Assembly: GCF_034531395.1 (NCBI RefSeq)
Contig: NZ_JARVCO010000010.1
Coordinates: 434,001-498,000, forward strand
DNA from: Pontiella agarivorans
GTDB taxonomy: Bacteria; Verrucomicrobiota; Kiritimatiellia; Kiritimatiellales; Pontiellaceae
Direction: 5' to 3'
Length of the DNA stretch: 64,000 bases
Part shown: positions 1 to 9,683 of the stretch, one piece after another
Layout: every line of letters starts with the position of its first letter
Numbering within the stretch: the stretch's first letter is position 1
Notes under the pieces: model-generated
Told to the model about the DNA's origin: nothing
What the model saw: the letters and a program-made list of their open reading frames with translations, nothing else
Databases searched by the model: none
Program-made: the position numbers and the translations under genes

Positions 1-2
1 AG

Positions 3-62
3 GCACTGGAAGAGGCCATGCCGGATGAAGTGTATAAAGAAATCGTCAAACCGGCGGCGTAA
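3..62 (+). CDS. 3' end of an unidentified gene (partial)
   Basis: An open frame enters from the left edge and ends at TAA 60-62, encoding about 19 residues that finish PDEVYKEIVKPAA. A strong hairpin follows immediately, which supports this being a genuine gene end. The product cannot be named from so short a tail. Confidence 0.55.
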   Translation, partial: ALEEAMPDEVYKEIVKPAA

Positions 63-67
63 TCTTT

Positions 68-91
68 CCTCTCTTCTCCGGAGAAGGGAGG
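68..91 (+). terminator. Hairpin, probable terminator
   Basis: The perfect palindrome CTTCTCCGGAGAAG (73-86) is extended on both sides by CCTCT/GGAGG to about 12 bp of stem, starting 5 bases after the stop of the upstream gene. No T-run follows, so it may be an attenuating or processing hairpin instead. Confidence 0.45.
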
Positions 92-217
92 AAACAATGA
101 GAACACCCGGCGTTATGCACTATAACTAAAACTGACCTCCGAGTGGTTTAAAGACTGAGTGCACTTCTCTAGTGTGTCGGTGTCGGGCGCAGATGATGTG
201 ATGAAAGGGGGAAGAGG

Positions 218-1006
218 ATGCGTATTTTTTTTCTAAGGGTTGTACTTTTCGGGGGGATGATTTTTGCGGCTCAGGCGGATCATGTGTTCACGCTGGGGGA
301 TCGCTCGTTCGAGGGGGCGGTGCAGCGGCTGTCCAGTTCGCAGGGCGTGGTTGAAATTGAGTTTGCCGACGGGGATAGGCAGGTTTTTGAAATTCAGTCG
401 TTTAGTGCGGAGGATCAGGAGTATTTGCAGCAGCTGGACGATATTCAGACACTGATGCTGCAGCAGGCACAGGCTGAAAAGGCGGGTGCACCGGTTGCCG
501 CGATTGAGTCGCAGCTGAATGCAAAAATTCTGGAACTGTCCCGTAAGGAAGATCAGCAGGCGGACTCTGGAACAGGTATTGTTCCGAGTTTGGTGCTGTC
601 CGTATTCATTCTGTTTAGTTTCGCGATGATTTATTTTGGACATCGTTTGAAGGGAATCCGCCGCAGAATGGAAAATGAATGGCCGCATGTGCCGGCGCAG
701 ATAACGGGGATTCACCGTTCAACGTCTACGCGGGGAGGGGAGTTTCGTCGGGAAGACACGCTTTCTGTTAAATTTGAGTATGGCGGCAGGTCCTATAAAA
801 TTATGAGTCAGTACGTGAATCTGGCCGATAAATATATTGCCGAAGATGGAACGACCGAGGTGCTGCTCTGTACGGAGGACCCGGAAAAATCGGTGCATTA
901 TGTGGCAAAACTACAGTATATGGCGCCGCGCGTTATTACGGGGGTGGGAGTCTTGTTCCTGTTTTGTCTGGTATTGGCCGGGCTGCTGGTTTTCTTTATG
1001 AAATAA
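218..1006 (+). CDS. Membrane protein with SHD1-like N-terminus and DUF3592-like region
   Basis: 262 residues. The ATG is preceded by a good GGGGGAAGAGG ribosome site. An N-terminal signal or anchor segment (residues 4-19) is followed by about 50 residues with the spacing of an SHD1-like domain (GDRSFEGAV... VEIEFADG... FSAEDQEYL), a pattern frequent in secreted PVC-group proteins. Then come a short coiled stretch, a membrane segment near 122-142, a soluble part resembling DUF3592 (VPAQITGIHRS...VKFEYGG), and a final membrane helix near 238-260. Function unknown. The domain names are inference from pattern. Confidence 0.75.
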   Translation: MRIFFLRVVLFGGMIFAAQADHVFTLGDRSFEGAVQRLSSSQGVVEIEFADGDRQVFEIQSFSAEDQEYLQQLDDIQTLMLQQAQAEKAGAPVAAIESQLNAKILELSRKEDQQADSGTGIVPSLVLSVFILFSFAMIYFGHRLKGIRRRMENEWPHVPAQITGIHRSTSTRGGEFRREDTLSVKFEYGGRSYKIMSQYVNLADKYIAEDGTTEVLLCTEDPEKSVHYVAKLQYMAPRVITGVGVLFLFCLVLAGLLVFFMK

Positions 1007-1072
1007 GAGCGTGGCACGTATGGAAATGTTGGTGCCGTGCAAAACGGCGCGGATTTTGCTGTTATCCTGCCA

Positions 1073-1825
1073 ATGAAAGAGAAACGGTCCATCTGGATGA
1101 GGATACTCCCTGACCTGCTGGGATTTGCGGGCGGTCTGGCTGCGGCTTATTTTCTGCAATGGGAAACCGGGGATCTGGTGTGGAGCCTGTGGTTCTGCAG
1201 TCTGATGGTCGGCTATTTGACGATTCTTGTGACGATCGGCAGCGGCATGTATATGGGGAGCCAGGTGATTCGGCATGAATCGTTCCCTCGGAAATATCGT
1301 GCTGCGGCGGTGGGCGGTGGCGCGGTGCTGGCCTTGTTTTTTATCGGATTCTTCTCTTTTCATTTTTGCGGTTTTCATGCCGGCCACTCCGCATTTCTCA
1401 GCTCATTTTTTCCCATCCCCGGCATTTCGAACCAGGGCTTTGCCGACTGTTTTATGAATCCGTTCAAACTGCTGGGCCGCGCATTTATGACTCTGCTGCC
1501 TCTGTATGGAATTTTCCTGATCCCCGCGATAATCGCTGAGCGGGAAAACCTGCTGAAACCCGTTCGGAGCGCCTACGAAACCGTGCAACGCATGCAGGTT
1601 TCCGGTGAAAACATGCTGCAGAAAAAAGGTGAAAAAACAGATGCGAAGCAGAAAGCCGGGGCGGATTTTATGTTCGGCCCTTACAGAAATGTGATTCGCA
1701 TGCACCTGCTCATCTTTTTCTTTGCCGGAGCGCATTTTATGAAGCTGGACCATTTTGCGGTCTATGCCGTGGTCTACGCGGTCTATTTTTTCCCCTGGCG
1801 GGAATTCAGGCGGAAGAGGGGCTAA
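1073..1825 (+). CDS. Polytopic membrane protein of unknown function
   Basis: 250 residues from ATG 1073. A GTG at 1037 in the same frame would add 12 residues. I prefer 1073 because the protein then opens with a basic cytoplasmic segment (MKEKRSIWMR) directly before the first helix. About six hydrophobic segments are visible, including LLGFAGGLAAAYFLQW, a pair around residues 35-65, one rich in Phe/His near 85-110, and two closing aromatic helices ending YAVYFFPW. The composition recalls uncharacterised families such as DUF6498, but this is a weak impression. It lies 66 bp after the preceding membrane-protein gene and may be cotranscribed with it. Confidence 0.65.
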   Translation: MKEKRSIWMRILPDLLGFAGGLAAAYFLQWETGDLVWSLWFCSLMVGYLTILVTIGSGMYMGSQVIRHESFPRKYRAAAVGGGAVLALFFIGFFSFHFCGFHAGHSAFLSSFFPIPGISNQGFADCFMNPFKLLGRAFMTLLPLYGIFLIPAIIAERENLLKPVRSAYETVQRMQVSGENMLQKKGEKTDAKQKAGADFMFGPYRNVIRMHLLIFFFAGAHFMKLDHFAVYAVVYAVYFFPWREFRRKRG

Positions 1826-2478
1826 GCTTTATTGGCGATGAACGGTTTTTTGCGGTTGGGGTAGGTGGTGCGGCAGATTTCGCAGACGGTGCCGTCGCAG
1901 CCGCGGGCGGTGCAGTATTCGCGCCCGTAGGTGATGATCTGCAGGTGCAGTTTTTCCCAGTCTTCCGGCGGCCAGAGCTTTTTACAGTCCTCTTCGGTCT
2001 GGACCACATTTTTGCCTTTGGTCAGGCCCCAGCGCTGGGCAAGCCGGTGGATGTGGGTGTCGACCGGAAAGGCCGGAATTTTGAAGGCATGGATCATTAC
2101 GACGCTCGCGGTTTTATGTCCAACCCCTGGAAGTTCCTCGAGTTGTTCAAAAGTGCGCGGCACCTCGCCGTCATAGTTGCTGACGAGCATTTCGGAAAGT
2201 TTCCTGATGTTCTTCGCCTTGCTGTTGGCCAGTCCGCAGGTTTTTATGGTTTCGAGGATCTCTGCCACGGAAAGCTTTGCCATATCGTGCGGATTATCGG
2301 CTAATGCAAAAAGGCCCGGCGTCACCATATTCACCCGCGCATCGGTGCATTGCGCCGAAAGCAGCACGGCAATCAGCAGGGTGTAAGCATCTTTATGATC
2401 CAGCGGGATCGGAATCGAGGGATAGAGCTCATCGAGTTTCCGGGCAACATATGCCGCGCGTTCTTTTCGTGTTTTCAT
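1822..2478 (-). CDS. nth: Endonuclease III (DNA glycosylase/AP lyase)
   Basis: 218 residues, the usual size. Removes oxidised pyrimidines in base excision repair. The helix-hairpin-helix LPGVGHKTA carries the catalytic Lys (about residue 122) and VDTHIHR the catalytic Asp (about 140). The C-terminal cysteines (189, 194, 199, 202) are spaced C-X4-C-X4-C-X2-C, unlike the classical C-X6-C-X2-C-X5-C iron-sulfur loop. The start codon overlaps the stop of the upstream methyltransferase gene (TAATG), implying translational coupling. The 3' end overlaps the convergent membrane-protein gene by 4 bp. Confidence 0.93.
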   Translation of the reverse strand: MKTRKERAAYVARKLDELYPSIPIPLDHKDAYTLLIAVLLSAQCTDARVNMVTPGLFALADNPHDMAKLSVAEILETIKTCGLANSKAKNIRKLSEMLVSNYDGEVPRTFEQLEELPGVGHKTASVVMIHAFKIPAFPVDTHIHRLAQRWGLTKGKNVVQTEEDCKKLWPPEDWEKLHLQIITYGREYCTARGCDGTVCEICRTTYPNRKKPFIANKA

Positions 2479-3320
2479 TATTTCACACCCACCACATAGG
2501 CCACCCAGCCCTGGACGTTTTCGTAGGTTTTGCGGAGGCGGTAGATTTCGTCTGATTCGCCGTCGTCATCGAAGTCATGCAGATAAACTTCAGCTGTGGA
2601 GAAGCCGGCCTCTTTGAGAATCTCCTGCAATTCCATAAGGGTCCAGAGGCGCCACTTATACGTGAAGGCTTTTTCAATTCTTCCATAGCCTGGAACATTA
2701 AAATGAATGTGGCAGGTGGTGTCGTGGTTAATCGGGTTGTAATAGGCCTGATCCCAGATGTATTCAAAGTCCGGAATTTCCAGTCCGTCGGGGGTGGTCA
2801 GACCGGGGATCTCGCGGACGTCATCTTCTTTTTCCATGATGGCTTCAGTGCCGCCGTAAATATCCAGTACAAAGAGCCCTTCTTTGTTCAGACATTTGCA
2901 GACTTTTTTGAAATAGTCGCGCAGCACGTCCCGCTTTTTAAAGACGCAGAAGGAAAAATTCAGGGCAAATGCCATATCCACTTTCGGCGTGGTTTCTTCC
3001 AGCACATTGCCATGAATTAAATGCAGTCGTTTGCGTTGTTTTTCTGTCAGGTCGGAAACGTTGTATTTCACGCCCCAGTCGAGCGTCGGTTGATGGAAGT
3101 CGATGCCCCAGGCTTCATGCAGTTTGTTGCGTTGTGCCCAGCGGGCAGCCAGTTTGGCGGTTCCGCAAAAATCTTCACGTATGGTTAGCGGTTTGCGTTT
3201 CCAGTGTTTGCGATAGATCCGAACGCCGAAATCAAGATCGGTATCCACATTCTGAACGGAGGCTTCATAGAGCCAGTGAATATCTGGAAATGTTTTGTTC
3301 TTCTTTTTTTTCTTTGTCAT
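2478..3320 (-). CDS. Class I SAM-dependent methyltransferase
   Basis: 280 residues from ATG 3320. An upstream in-frame ATG at 3467 would lie inside the preceding gene and is rejected. The Rossmann signature appears as REDFCGTAKLAARWA followed by GIDFHQPTL and, later, the NFSFCVFKK and FVLDIYGG strands. The extreme N-terminus is a lysine run (TKKKKKNK). The substrate cannot be predicted. It sits 22 bp after the inositol-phosphatase gene and is coupled to nth by an overlapping stop and start. Confidence 0.85.
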   Translation of the reverse strand: MTKKKKKNKTFPDIHWLYEASVQNVDTDLDFGVRIYRKHWKRKPLTIREDFCGTAKLAARWAQRNKLHEAWGIDFHQPTLDWGVKYNVSDLTEKQRKRLHLIHGNVLEETTPKVDMAFALNFSFCVFKKRDVLRDYFKKVCKCLNKEGLFVLDIYGGTEAIMEKEDDVREIPGLTTPDGLEIPDFEYIWDQAYYNPINHDTTCHIHFNVPGYGRIEKAFTYKWRLWTLMELQEILKEAGFSTAEVYLHDFDDDGESDEIYRLRKTYENVQGWVAYVVGVK

Positions 3321-3342
3321 GGAAATATTCCGTGATGCAGGG

Positions 3343-4131
3343 TTAACAGGGCTGGGTGTAAATGGATTTAAGGTCATCAAAGATATGCCGGTTCGAAGCG
3401 ACCACCGTGGCTGACCCTGCAGGATGAGTATCGTTGAAAATTCGGGTAAGCCCTCCGGCCTGCTCAACGATCAGTGTTGCGGCGGCATAATCCCACAGAA
3501 AAATACTGCCCTCAAAAAAACCATCGGCGCTGCCGTCCGCGACGCGGCAGAGATCCAGTGCGGCAGCACCGGTCAAACGCAGTTTCTTTGTGCGCAACGT
3601 CAGCTTTTGAAAACGACCGAAATAGAGTTCCGGGTCCACTTCAATTTCTTTCGAAAGTCCGGTCAGGATCAGTGCTTTTTTCAGGGAAGAGGTTTGGCGC
3701 ACCTGAATCGGTTCTCCATTCAGCCGGGCAGAATCGTCGCGATGTGCGGTATAGCAGGCATCGAACTCCGGAGCAAAAACACAGCCGGCAACGATTTTCC
3801 CTTTATGCCGAACAGCCACCGACGAACACCAGTATTCCAGGCCGTGTGAAAAATTCATGGTTCCGTCGATGGGGTCAATGATCCACTCGTAATCACTCAG
3901 CTGATTCGGAGTGGCATCTTCCTCGCCGAGAATGCCGTGTTCCGGAAAGACTTTCGAGATGACGGCTTCGGCTTGTTTCTGACTTTCAACGTCAAGCACC
4001 AGCTTGACATCGTGAGTAAAAACTTCGTTCGTTTCTGTGCGCCGGGCTTTATTGTTGAATGCATGGCTGCCCGCCGCTTTGGCTGCCGCGACGGCAACGT
4101 CGAGAAGGTCGGATAAGGATGGATTTTTCAT
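3343..4131 (-). CDS. Inositol-monophosphatase family phosphatase (SuhB/HisN type)
   Basis: 262 residues, typical length. Mg-dependent phosphatases of this family hydrolyse inositol-1-phosphate, histidinol phosphate or PAP. The metal-binding motifs are intact: GEED at 69-72, DPIDGTMNF at 86-94, and LWDYAAATLIVEQAGG near 213-228. Sequence alone does not separate SuhB from histidinol-phosphatase or CysQ substrates. It is the first gene of a compact minus-strand run with the methyltransferase and nth. Confidence 0.9.
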   Translation of the reverse strand: MKNPSLSDLLDVAVAAAKAAGSHAFNNKARRTETNEVFTHDVKLVLDVESQKQAEAVISKVFPEHGILGEEDATPNQLSDYEWIIDPIDGTMNFSHGLEYWCSSVAVRHKGKIVAGCVFAPEFDACYTAHRDDSARLNGEPIQVRQTSSLKKALILTGLSKEIEVDPELYFGRFQKLTLRTKKLRLTGAAALDLCRVADGSADGFFEGSIFLWDYAAATLIVEQAGGLTRIFNDTHPAGSATVVASNRHIFDDLKSIYTQPC

Positions 4132-4185
4132 CCGGGTATTAAGCTAAACCCCGAACGGCTTGGCAACTTCCAATCCTCGGAACTC

Positions 4186-4779
4186 TCAGCGCTGAGCGGT
4201 ATTTTCGAACGAAGCATCGAAGGCCCGCGGCGGATCCAGTACCACTTTGGCGAGTATCGCCTTGCGAAGTTCTGCCGGATTTTTCAGCGAGAAATTAATG
4301 GAGCCGGCTGCGTTGTTTTTCATCATCGGCATCGATGGTATGGCCGCAGAGATGAAAGAGGATTTCATCGCTGGCATGGCTGTTTTCGACGATTTCAGCG
4401 AAGTAACCTGTACGGCGTTCAATTCAATCACCGGCTCAATATTGACCGGTTCGGGCATGGTGATGATTTCTTCGGAGGCGGTTGTCGGAATCTCGTCATG
4501 TTCTTGCTGATATTCCTCATAAGCGGCCTGTTCTGCCGTATAATCGGGCTTGTCATAGCCATCCGGCCATTCCGGCAGGTCCACCGGTTTTTCGTTCGGA
4601 TCGAGCTTCCGGGCCAGTCCTTCAAAGAGGTCCTCCAGCGATGAAGAACGGCGCTGTTGCGGCTGCTCCTGCGCTTCCGCCGGCGTACGTTTTTCTTTTG
4701 CGCCGCGTTCCATCAGGAATTTCGCAAAGTTGATGAGCGCGATTACAATGAAAACCAGAAATGGAATTAAGTCATCCAT
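4186..4779 (-). CDS. Single-pass anchored acidic protein downstream of floA
   Basis: 197 residues. An N-terminal hydrophobic helix (residues 4-22) is followed by a long hydrophilic region rich in Glu, Gln and Pro (PAEAQEQPQQRR, EYQQEHDE) and a conserved-looking C-terminal patch, LKNPAELRKAILAKVVLDPPRAF. I do not recognise a family. Its position after nfeD, the bactofilin-like gene and floA suggests a membrane-scaffold accessory. An 11-bp perfect inverted repeat lies in the 87-bp gap before it and may set its expression relative to floA. Confidence 0.7.
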   Translation of the reverse strand: MDDLIPFLVFIVIALINFAKFLMERGAKEKRTPAEAQEQPQQRRSSSLEDLFEGLARKLDPNEKPVDLPEWPDGYDKPDYTAEQAAYEEYQQEHDEIPTTASEEIITMPEPVNIEPVIELNAVQVTSLKSSKTAMPAMKSSFISAAIPSMPMMKNNAAGSINFSLKNPAELRKAILAKVVLDPPRAFDASFENTAQR

Positions 4780-4815
4780 AAATCCTCCTGCGTCGGAAGT
4801 CGAAAAATCGAAGCC

Positions 4816-4850
4816 CGGAATCCGAAACAGGTATTCTGATTCGGATTCCG
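4816..4850 (-). repeat. Perfect 11-bp inverted repeat between floA and the next gene
   Basis: CGGAATCCGAA at 4816-4826 is exactly complementary to TTCGGATTCCG at 4840-4850 with a 13-base loop. It would form a strong hairpin in the transcript just after the floA stop, consistent with a partial terminator or mRNA-stabilising element. Confidence 0.6.
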
Positions 4851-4866
4851 AGGTCGGGTTCAGTGC

Positions 4867-5880
4867 TTAGGATTTGTTTTCGTTTTCGTCGTCACTTCCA
4901 GCAATGGATTCGCGCATGGAGGTGTCGGCCGAGATGTTCTGCATACGATAGAAATCCATGACGCCGAGATTGCCCTTGCGGAACGCTTCGGCCATGGCCA
5001 GCGGAACTTCGGCCTGGGCTTCAATCACTTTGGCCTGCATTTCCTGTACGCGGGCGCGCATTTCCTGCTCAGCGGCGATGGCCATCGCTTTGCGGCCTTC
5101 AGCCTCAGCCTGGCGCATAATCTTGTCGGCATCGGCGCGGTCGGTTTCCAGTTTTGCCCCGACGTTGGCAATCTGGCCGACGCCGGCAACAGATACGTCG
5201 GCGATATCGATCGAAACAATTTCGAAGGCGGTCTGGGCATCGAGTCCGGATTCGAGCACCTTGCGGCTGATGTGGTCGGGATTTTCGAGCACATCTTTAT
5301 AGGAATTCATTGAGCCGATGGCCGAGACGATCCCCTGGCCGACCCGGGCAATGATGGTGGATTCCGTGGCACCGCCGACGAGGCGGTCGAGATTGGTACG
5401 TACAGTAACGCGTGCTTTCACGAGCAGGCGGATACCGTCTTTGGCGACGGCGTCGAGCATGGCGCCGGAGGTGGATTCAGAGTCGGGGCAGTTGATGACC
5501 TTCGGGTTGACGGAGGTCTGTACGGCATCGACAATGTTACGGCCGGCCAGGTCGATGGCGGCTGCCTGCTGAAATTGAAGATCGATGTTGGCTTTATCGG
5601 CGGCGATCATGGCGCGCACGACGTTCTGCATGGAGCCGCCGGCAAGGTAGTGGGCTTCGAGCATGCCGGTGCCGATATCCAGGCCGGCTTTGACCGCGGA
5701 AATGTAGGTGAGGACCACCTGGTTCGGCGGCACACGGCGCAGTTTCATGCCGATCAGATCGCGGATGCGGACCGGGGCTTCGGCGAAGAGTGCACGAACC
5801 CACAGGTTGATGACGGAAACAGCCAGTGCAAAAAAGACCAGCAGGAACAGAATCAGCGGTATGAGAATCACATAGATCAT
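4867..5880 (-). CDS. floA: Flotillin-like membrane-microdomain scaffold FloA
   Basis: 337 residues, the normal length for FloA (YqfA/UPF0365). An N-terminal hydrophobic hairpin (2-27) anchors the protein to the membrane; the SPFH domain follows ([23 protein letters not shown], then [16 protein letters not shown]), then an Ala/Glu-rich coiled coil ([23 protein letters not shown]...). FloA organises functional membrane microdomains. The start overlaps the stop of the upstream bactofilin-like gene by 4 bp (ATGA), and nfeD lies before that, the usual nfeD-floA association with an extra gene inserted. Confidence 0.95.
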   Translation of the reverse strand: MIYVILIPLILFLLVFFALAVSVINLWVRALFAEAPVRIRDLIGMKLRRVPPNQVVLTYISAVKAGLDIGTGMLEAHYLAGGSMQNVVRAMIAADKANIDLQFQQAAAIDLAGRNIVDAVQTSVNPKVINCPDSESTSGAMLDAVAKDGIRLLVKARVTVRTNLDRLVGGATESTIIARVGQGIVSAIGSMNSYKDVLENPDHISRKVLESGLDAQTAFEIVSIDIADVSVAGVGQIANVGAKLETDRADADKIMRQAEAEGRKAMAIAAEQEMRARVQEMQAKVIEAQAEVPLAMAEAFRKGNLGVMDFYRMQNISADTSMRESIAGSDDENENKS

Positions 5881-7061
5881 TTTTCATTCTCCTCGGGGTT
5901 GTAGTTTTCGTCTCTCAGCTTCTGAAGTTTATGTAAATCGGACGGCACCTGAAGAATCAGCCGCCGCTTTTCAATGAGAGCGATTATAAAGGATCCCATT
6001 CCCAGCAGCAAGACGATGATCTGTACAGGAATTCCAATGATGGGAAAAACGGCTGTGCCATAAATCACCGCCAGACCGGCCGAAACCGCGCCGATGACTT
6101 TGCCGAGGGAGTTCTGCGCTTTTTTGAGAATCAGGTTCCCGATGACCAGGGCGAGGAGAATGCGGCTAAGATATACCATTGCGGCCCACGAGCCGAGCAG
6201 GAGCATGCCGAGCGGAACTCCGATGAGTGATGAAAAACTCATGAGTCCGAAAAGGGGCAGCCCAAGTGAGGCCATCAGTCCTACCAGAATACATTTTCCC
6301 GGCGACCGTTTAATCAGCTGTGTCGACATGGCGGTGGTCATTGGAAACAGCGTGAGGAAGGGAATGCCGACAAGGATCGCCGCCACAAAACTGATCAGAA
6401 TTTTTTTCAGCCGGCCGGCATCGAACAGCTCCGGTTCGGGCGGGGTGGACACAGAGCCGCCAATCACATCGCCGTCGAGAAACAGTTTTTTGGGTGCACT
6501 GTATTCAAAGTCGCCTTCAATCCGGGCTCCTTGGGCAAAGACGATATCCTGTGCCCGAACAGAGACATTGCCGAGAATGGTTCCGGCAAAGGTGACCGTC
6601 TGTGCCGATACGTCGACATTGCCCTCAATATGCCCTTCCTGCACGATGCTCATGGCCCCGTAAATGTGGGCATTTCCATGAATATAGGCATTGGTGCCGA
6701 GGACAATGGTATTTCCGGCAGCCAGCAGATTGCCCGCAATTCCACCATCGACTTTGATGGTCGGAGAATAGATACGCAGGTTTCGTTCACAGCTGCCGGT
6801 CTGTTCAATGGCGGTAAGTGTGGCCGCGAGGACGTTGCCCTGATAGATGCCGGCGAGCTGCAGGGGGGCGGCGGTTCCAATGAATAAATCATTTCCAAAA
6901 GTACCCGACACATCGGCCTGATCAGCATAAACCCACTGTTCGTTTTCGACTGAAGTGCCGAGACTGACGGCATACATATTGGTGGAGATCCATGGAATTG
7001 CGGCCTGTGCCTGCAGGGCCGCGCAAAGCACGAGAGAGGAGAAAAATGGTTTTAATGGCAT
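5877..7061 (-). CDS. Bactofilin-like beta-roll protein with C-terminal membrane domain
   Basis: 394 residues. A signal peptide (1-20, cleavage near AQA-AI) precedes a repetitive region to about residue 205 whose short strands ([65 protein letters not shown]) have the periodicity of bactofilin/polymer-forming repeats. Four or more membrane helices follow (about 220-355) and a charged cytoplasmic tail. It sits between nfeD and floA, spaced 1 bp and overlapped 4 bp, so the three are almost certainly one operon. An extracytoplasmic beta-roll on a membrane base would suit a scaffold joined to the flotillin. Confidence 0.85.
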   Translation of the reverse strand: MPLKPFFSSLVLCAALQAQAAIPWISTNMYAVSLGTSVENEQWVYADQADVSGTFGNDLFIGTAAPLQLAGIYQGNVLAATLTAIEQTGSCERNLRIYSPTIKVDGGIAGNLLAAGNTIVLGTNAYIHGNAHIYGAMSIVQEGHIEGNVDVSAQTVTFAGTILGNVSVRAQDIVFAQGARIEGDFEYSAPKKLFLDGDVIGGSVSTPPEPELFDAGRLKKILISFVAAILVGIPFLTLFPMTTAMSTQLIKRSPGKCILVGLMASLGLPLFGLMSFSSLIGVPLGMLLLGSWAAMVYLSRILLALVIGNLILKKAQNSLGKVIGAVSAGLAVIYGTAVFPIIGIPVQIIVLLLGMGSFIIALIEKRRLILQVPSDLHKLQKLRDENYNPEENEK

Positions 7062-7062
7062 A

Positions 7063-7533
7063 TTACACTTTCACGACGGAGACATGGCCGCCGGAGGTTG
7101 AGGAAACTTGGATGTGCTGGCCGGCTTCAATCCATTCGCCGTCGGCCATGACATCGATTCGTTTTCCGTTAAAGACGGCAATGCCGGACGGGCGCAGGGT
7201 GGAAACGGCTTCGCCTTCGGTGCCGATTTCAATCTTTTCTTCCATCGGCGATTTATACTCGGCTTGGTTTTCCTGCAGCGAAAGACTTTTTCCGATTCGG
7301 CTTTTCGGGAAATAGCGGATCCAGACGATCAGGGTCATGATGCCGAAGAGCAGCAGCCCGAGTGCACTCACCATGTTCCAGGGTTCGGAAAAATTCCGCC
7401 AGCCGATAACGGCGGCTACAATCCATGCAACGGATCCGAAGATGCCGAGGATGCCGCCGGGAATGAAAATCTCCATACCGATCAGCACAAAGCCGACCAG
7501 CAGAAGGGTCAAATATAGAGTAATCGGTTCCAT
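7063..7533 (-). CDS. nfeD: NfeD-family membrane protein (short form)
   Basis: 156 residues. Two or three membrane helices (about 5-20, 28-45, 52-72) are followed by the C-terminal OB-fold typical of NfeD (GTEGEAVSTLRPSGIAVFNGKRIDVMADGEWIEAG). The ClpP-like protease domain of long NfeD proteins is absent, as in the short forms paired with flotillins. It is first in a block with the bactofilin-like gene and floA; only 1 bp separates its stop from the next start. Confidence 0.9.
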   Translation of the reverse strand: MEPITLYLTLLLVGFVLIGMEIFIPGGILGIFGSVAWIVAAVIGWRNFSEPWNMVSALGLLLFGIMTLIVWIRYFPKSRIGKSLSLQENQAEYKSPMEEKIEIGTEGEAVSTLRPSGIAVFNGKRIDVMADGEWIEAGQHIQVSSTSGGHVSVVKV

Positions 7534-7651
7534 GAGCCGAATAATAGGGAAGATCAGCGAAAGTTAAAGATTTGAATGTGTTGATTTGGCGAGGGTGTTT
7601 CGTGACGGTATTTCGGAGGCCGGAAGGATCGGCGATGTGAAAACAGCAGGA

Positions 7652-7960
7652 TCAGTAGCTGCCGGTTTCCTCCGGAAAGTGGAAGATGGTTTCGTTGGTT
7701 CGGGCATAGCCGACTTCGTGCGCCACTTTCTCAACAAAATCGGGGTCTGTTTTGAAACGCCGCTGTTTATTGATCAGCTCCTCTTCGGCATCCACGGTGA
7801 TCTCGATGCGCTGTTGCAGGGAATCGTAGGTCTGCTGGTATTCCTGCATTTGACGGACTTTGGGGGTGAAGGCCAGCACAACACCGACGCCGGCCATAAT
7901 GATGATGGCCACCAGTACAATGCGGTTGATCAGGTTCCAGTATTTTTCCGTCTGTTGCAT
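7652..7960 (-). CDS. FtsB/DivIC-type septum formation initiator
   Basis: 102 residues. A short cytoplasmic N-terminus, one membrane helix (14-31) and a periplasmic coiled coil (VRQMQEYQQTYDSLQQRIEITVDAEEELI) followed by the conserved tail DPDFVEKVAHEVGYARTNETIFHFPE. This is the FtsB/DivIC layout; these proteins bridge FtsL and FtsQ in the divisome. It lies directly downstream of enolase, a neighbourhood common for ftsB, but beyond a strong terminator, so it probably uses its own promoter. Confidence 0.88.
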   Translation of the reverse strand: MQQTEKYWNLINRIVLVAIIIMAGVGVVLAFTPKVRQMQEYQQTYDSLQQRIEITVDAEEELINKQRRFKTDPDFVEKVAHEVGYARTNETIFHFPEETGSY

Positions 7961-8105
7961 AGGATGTAACGCGTAAGCTGTAATACGAAAGGGTATGGGT
8001 GAAATATAACGGGAAACGAAACGGCGACAAGAATGTTTTAAGGGCGGGGCGGATTGCCGTGCTTATTCCGGGCGGACGGAAGTGACCTCTTCTGCCCGGA
8101 AGAAT

Positions 8106-8132
8106 AAAAAGGCGCCCCGAGGGACGCCTTTT
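8106..8132 (-). terminator. Intrinsic terminator of enolase gene
   Basis: Read on the minus strand, AAAAGGCGTCCC-TC-GGGGCGCCTTTTT forms a GC-rich stem with a T-run, 26 bases past the enolase stop codon. Confidence 0.85.
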
Positions 8133-8157
8133 GAGGGTAGAAGTTTAAGCGGTGAGC

Positions 8158-9585
<1,428 letters not shown>

Positions 9586-9683
9586 TTAAAACGGAATAAT
9601 TTCCCCAAAACGAGCGGCGAATATAACGGTGCGCTAAAAAGGGGGCAATTCAATAAGGACTAGAATTCATCACGTATATTTGC

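Noticed and set aside
3321-3467. Longer N-terminus of the methyltransferase
   Set aside because: It would overlap the preceding phosphatase gene by 125 bp, and the extra residues look non-coding; the methyltransferase fold starts after ATG 3320.
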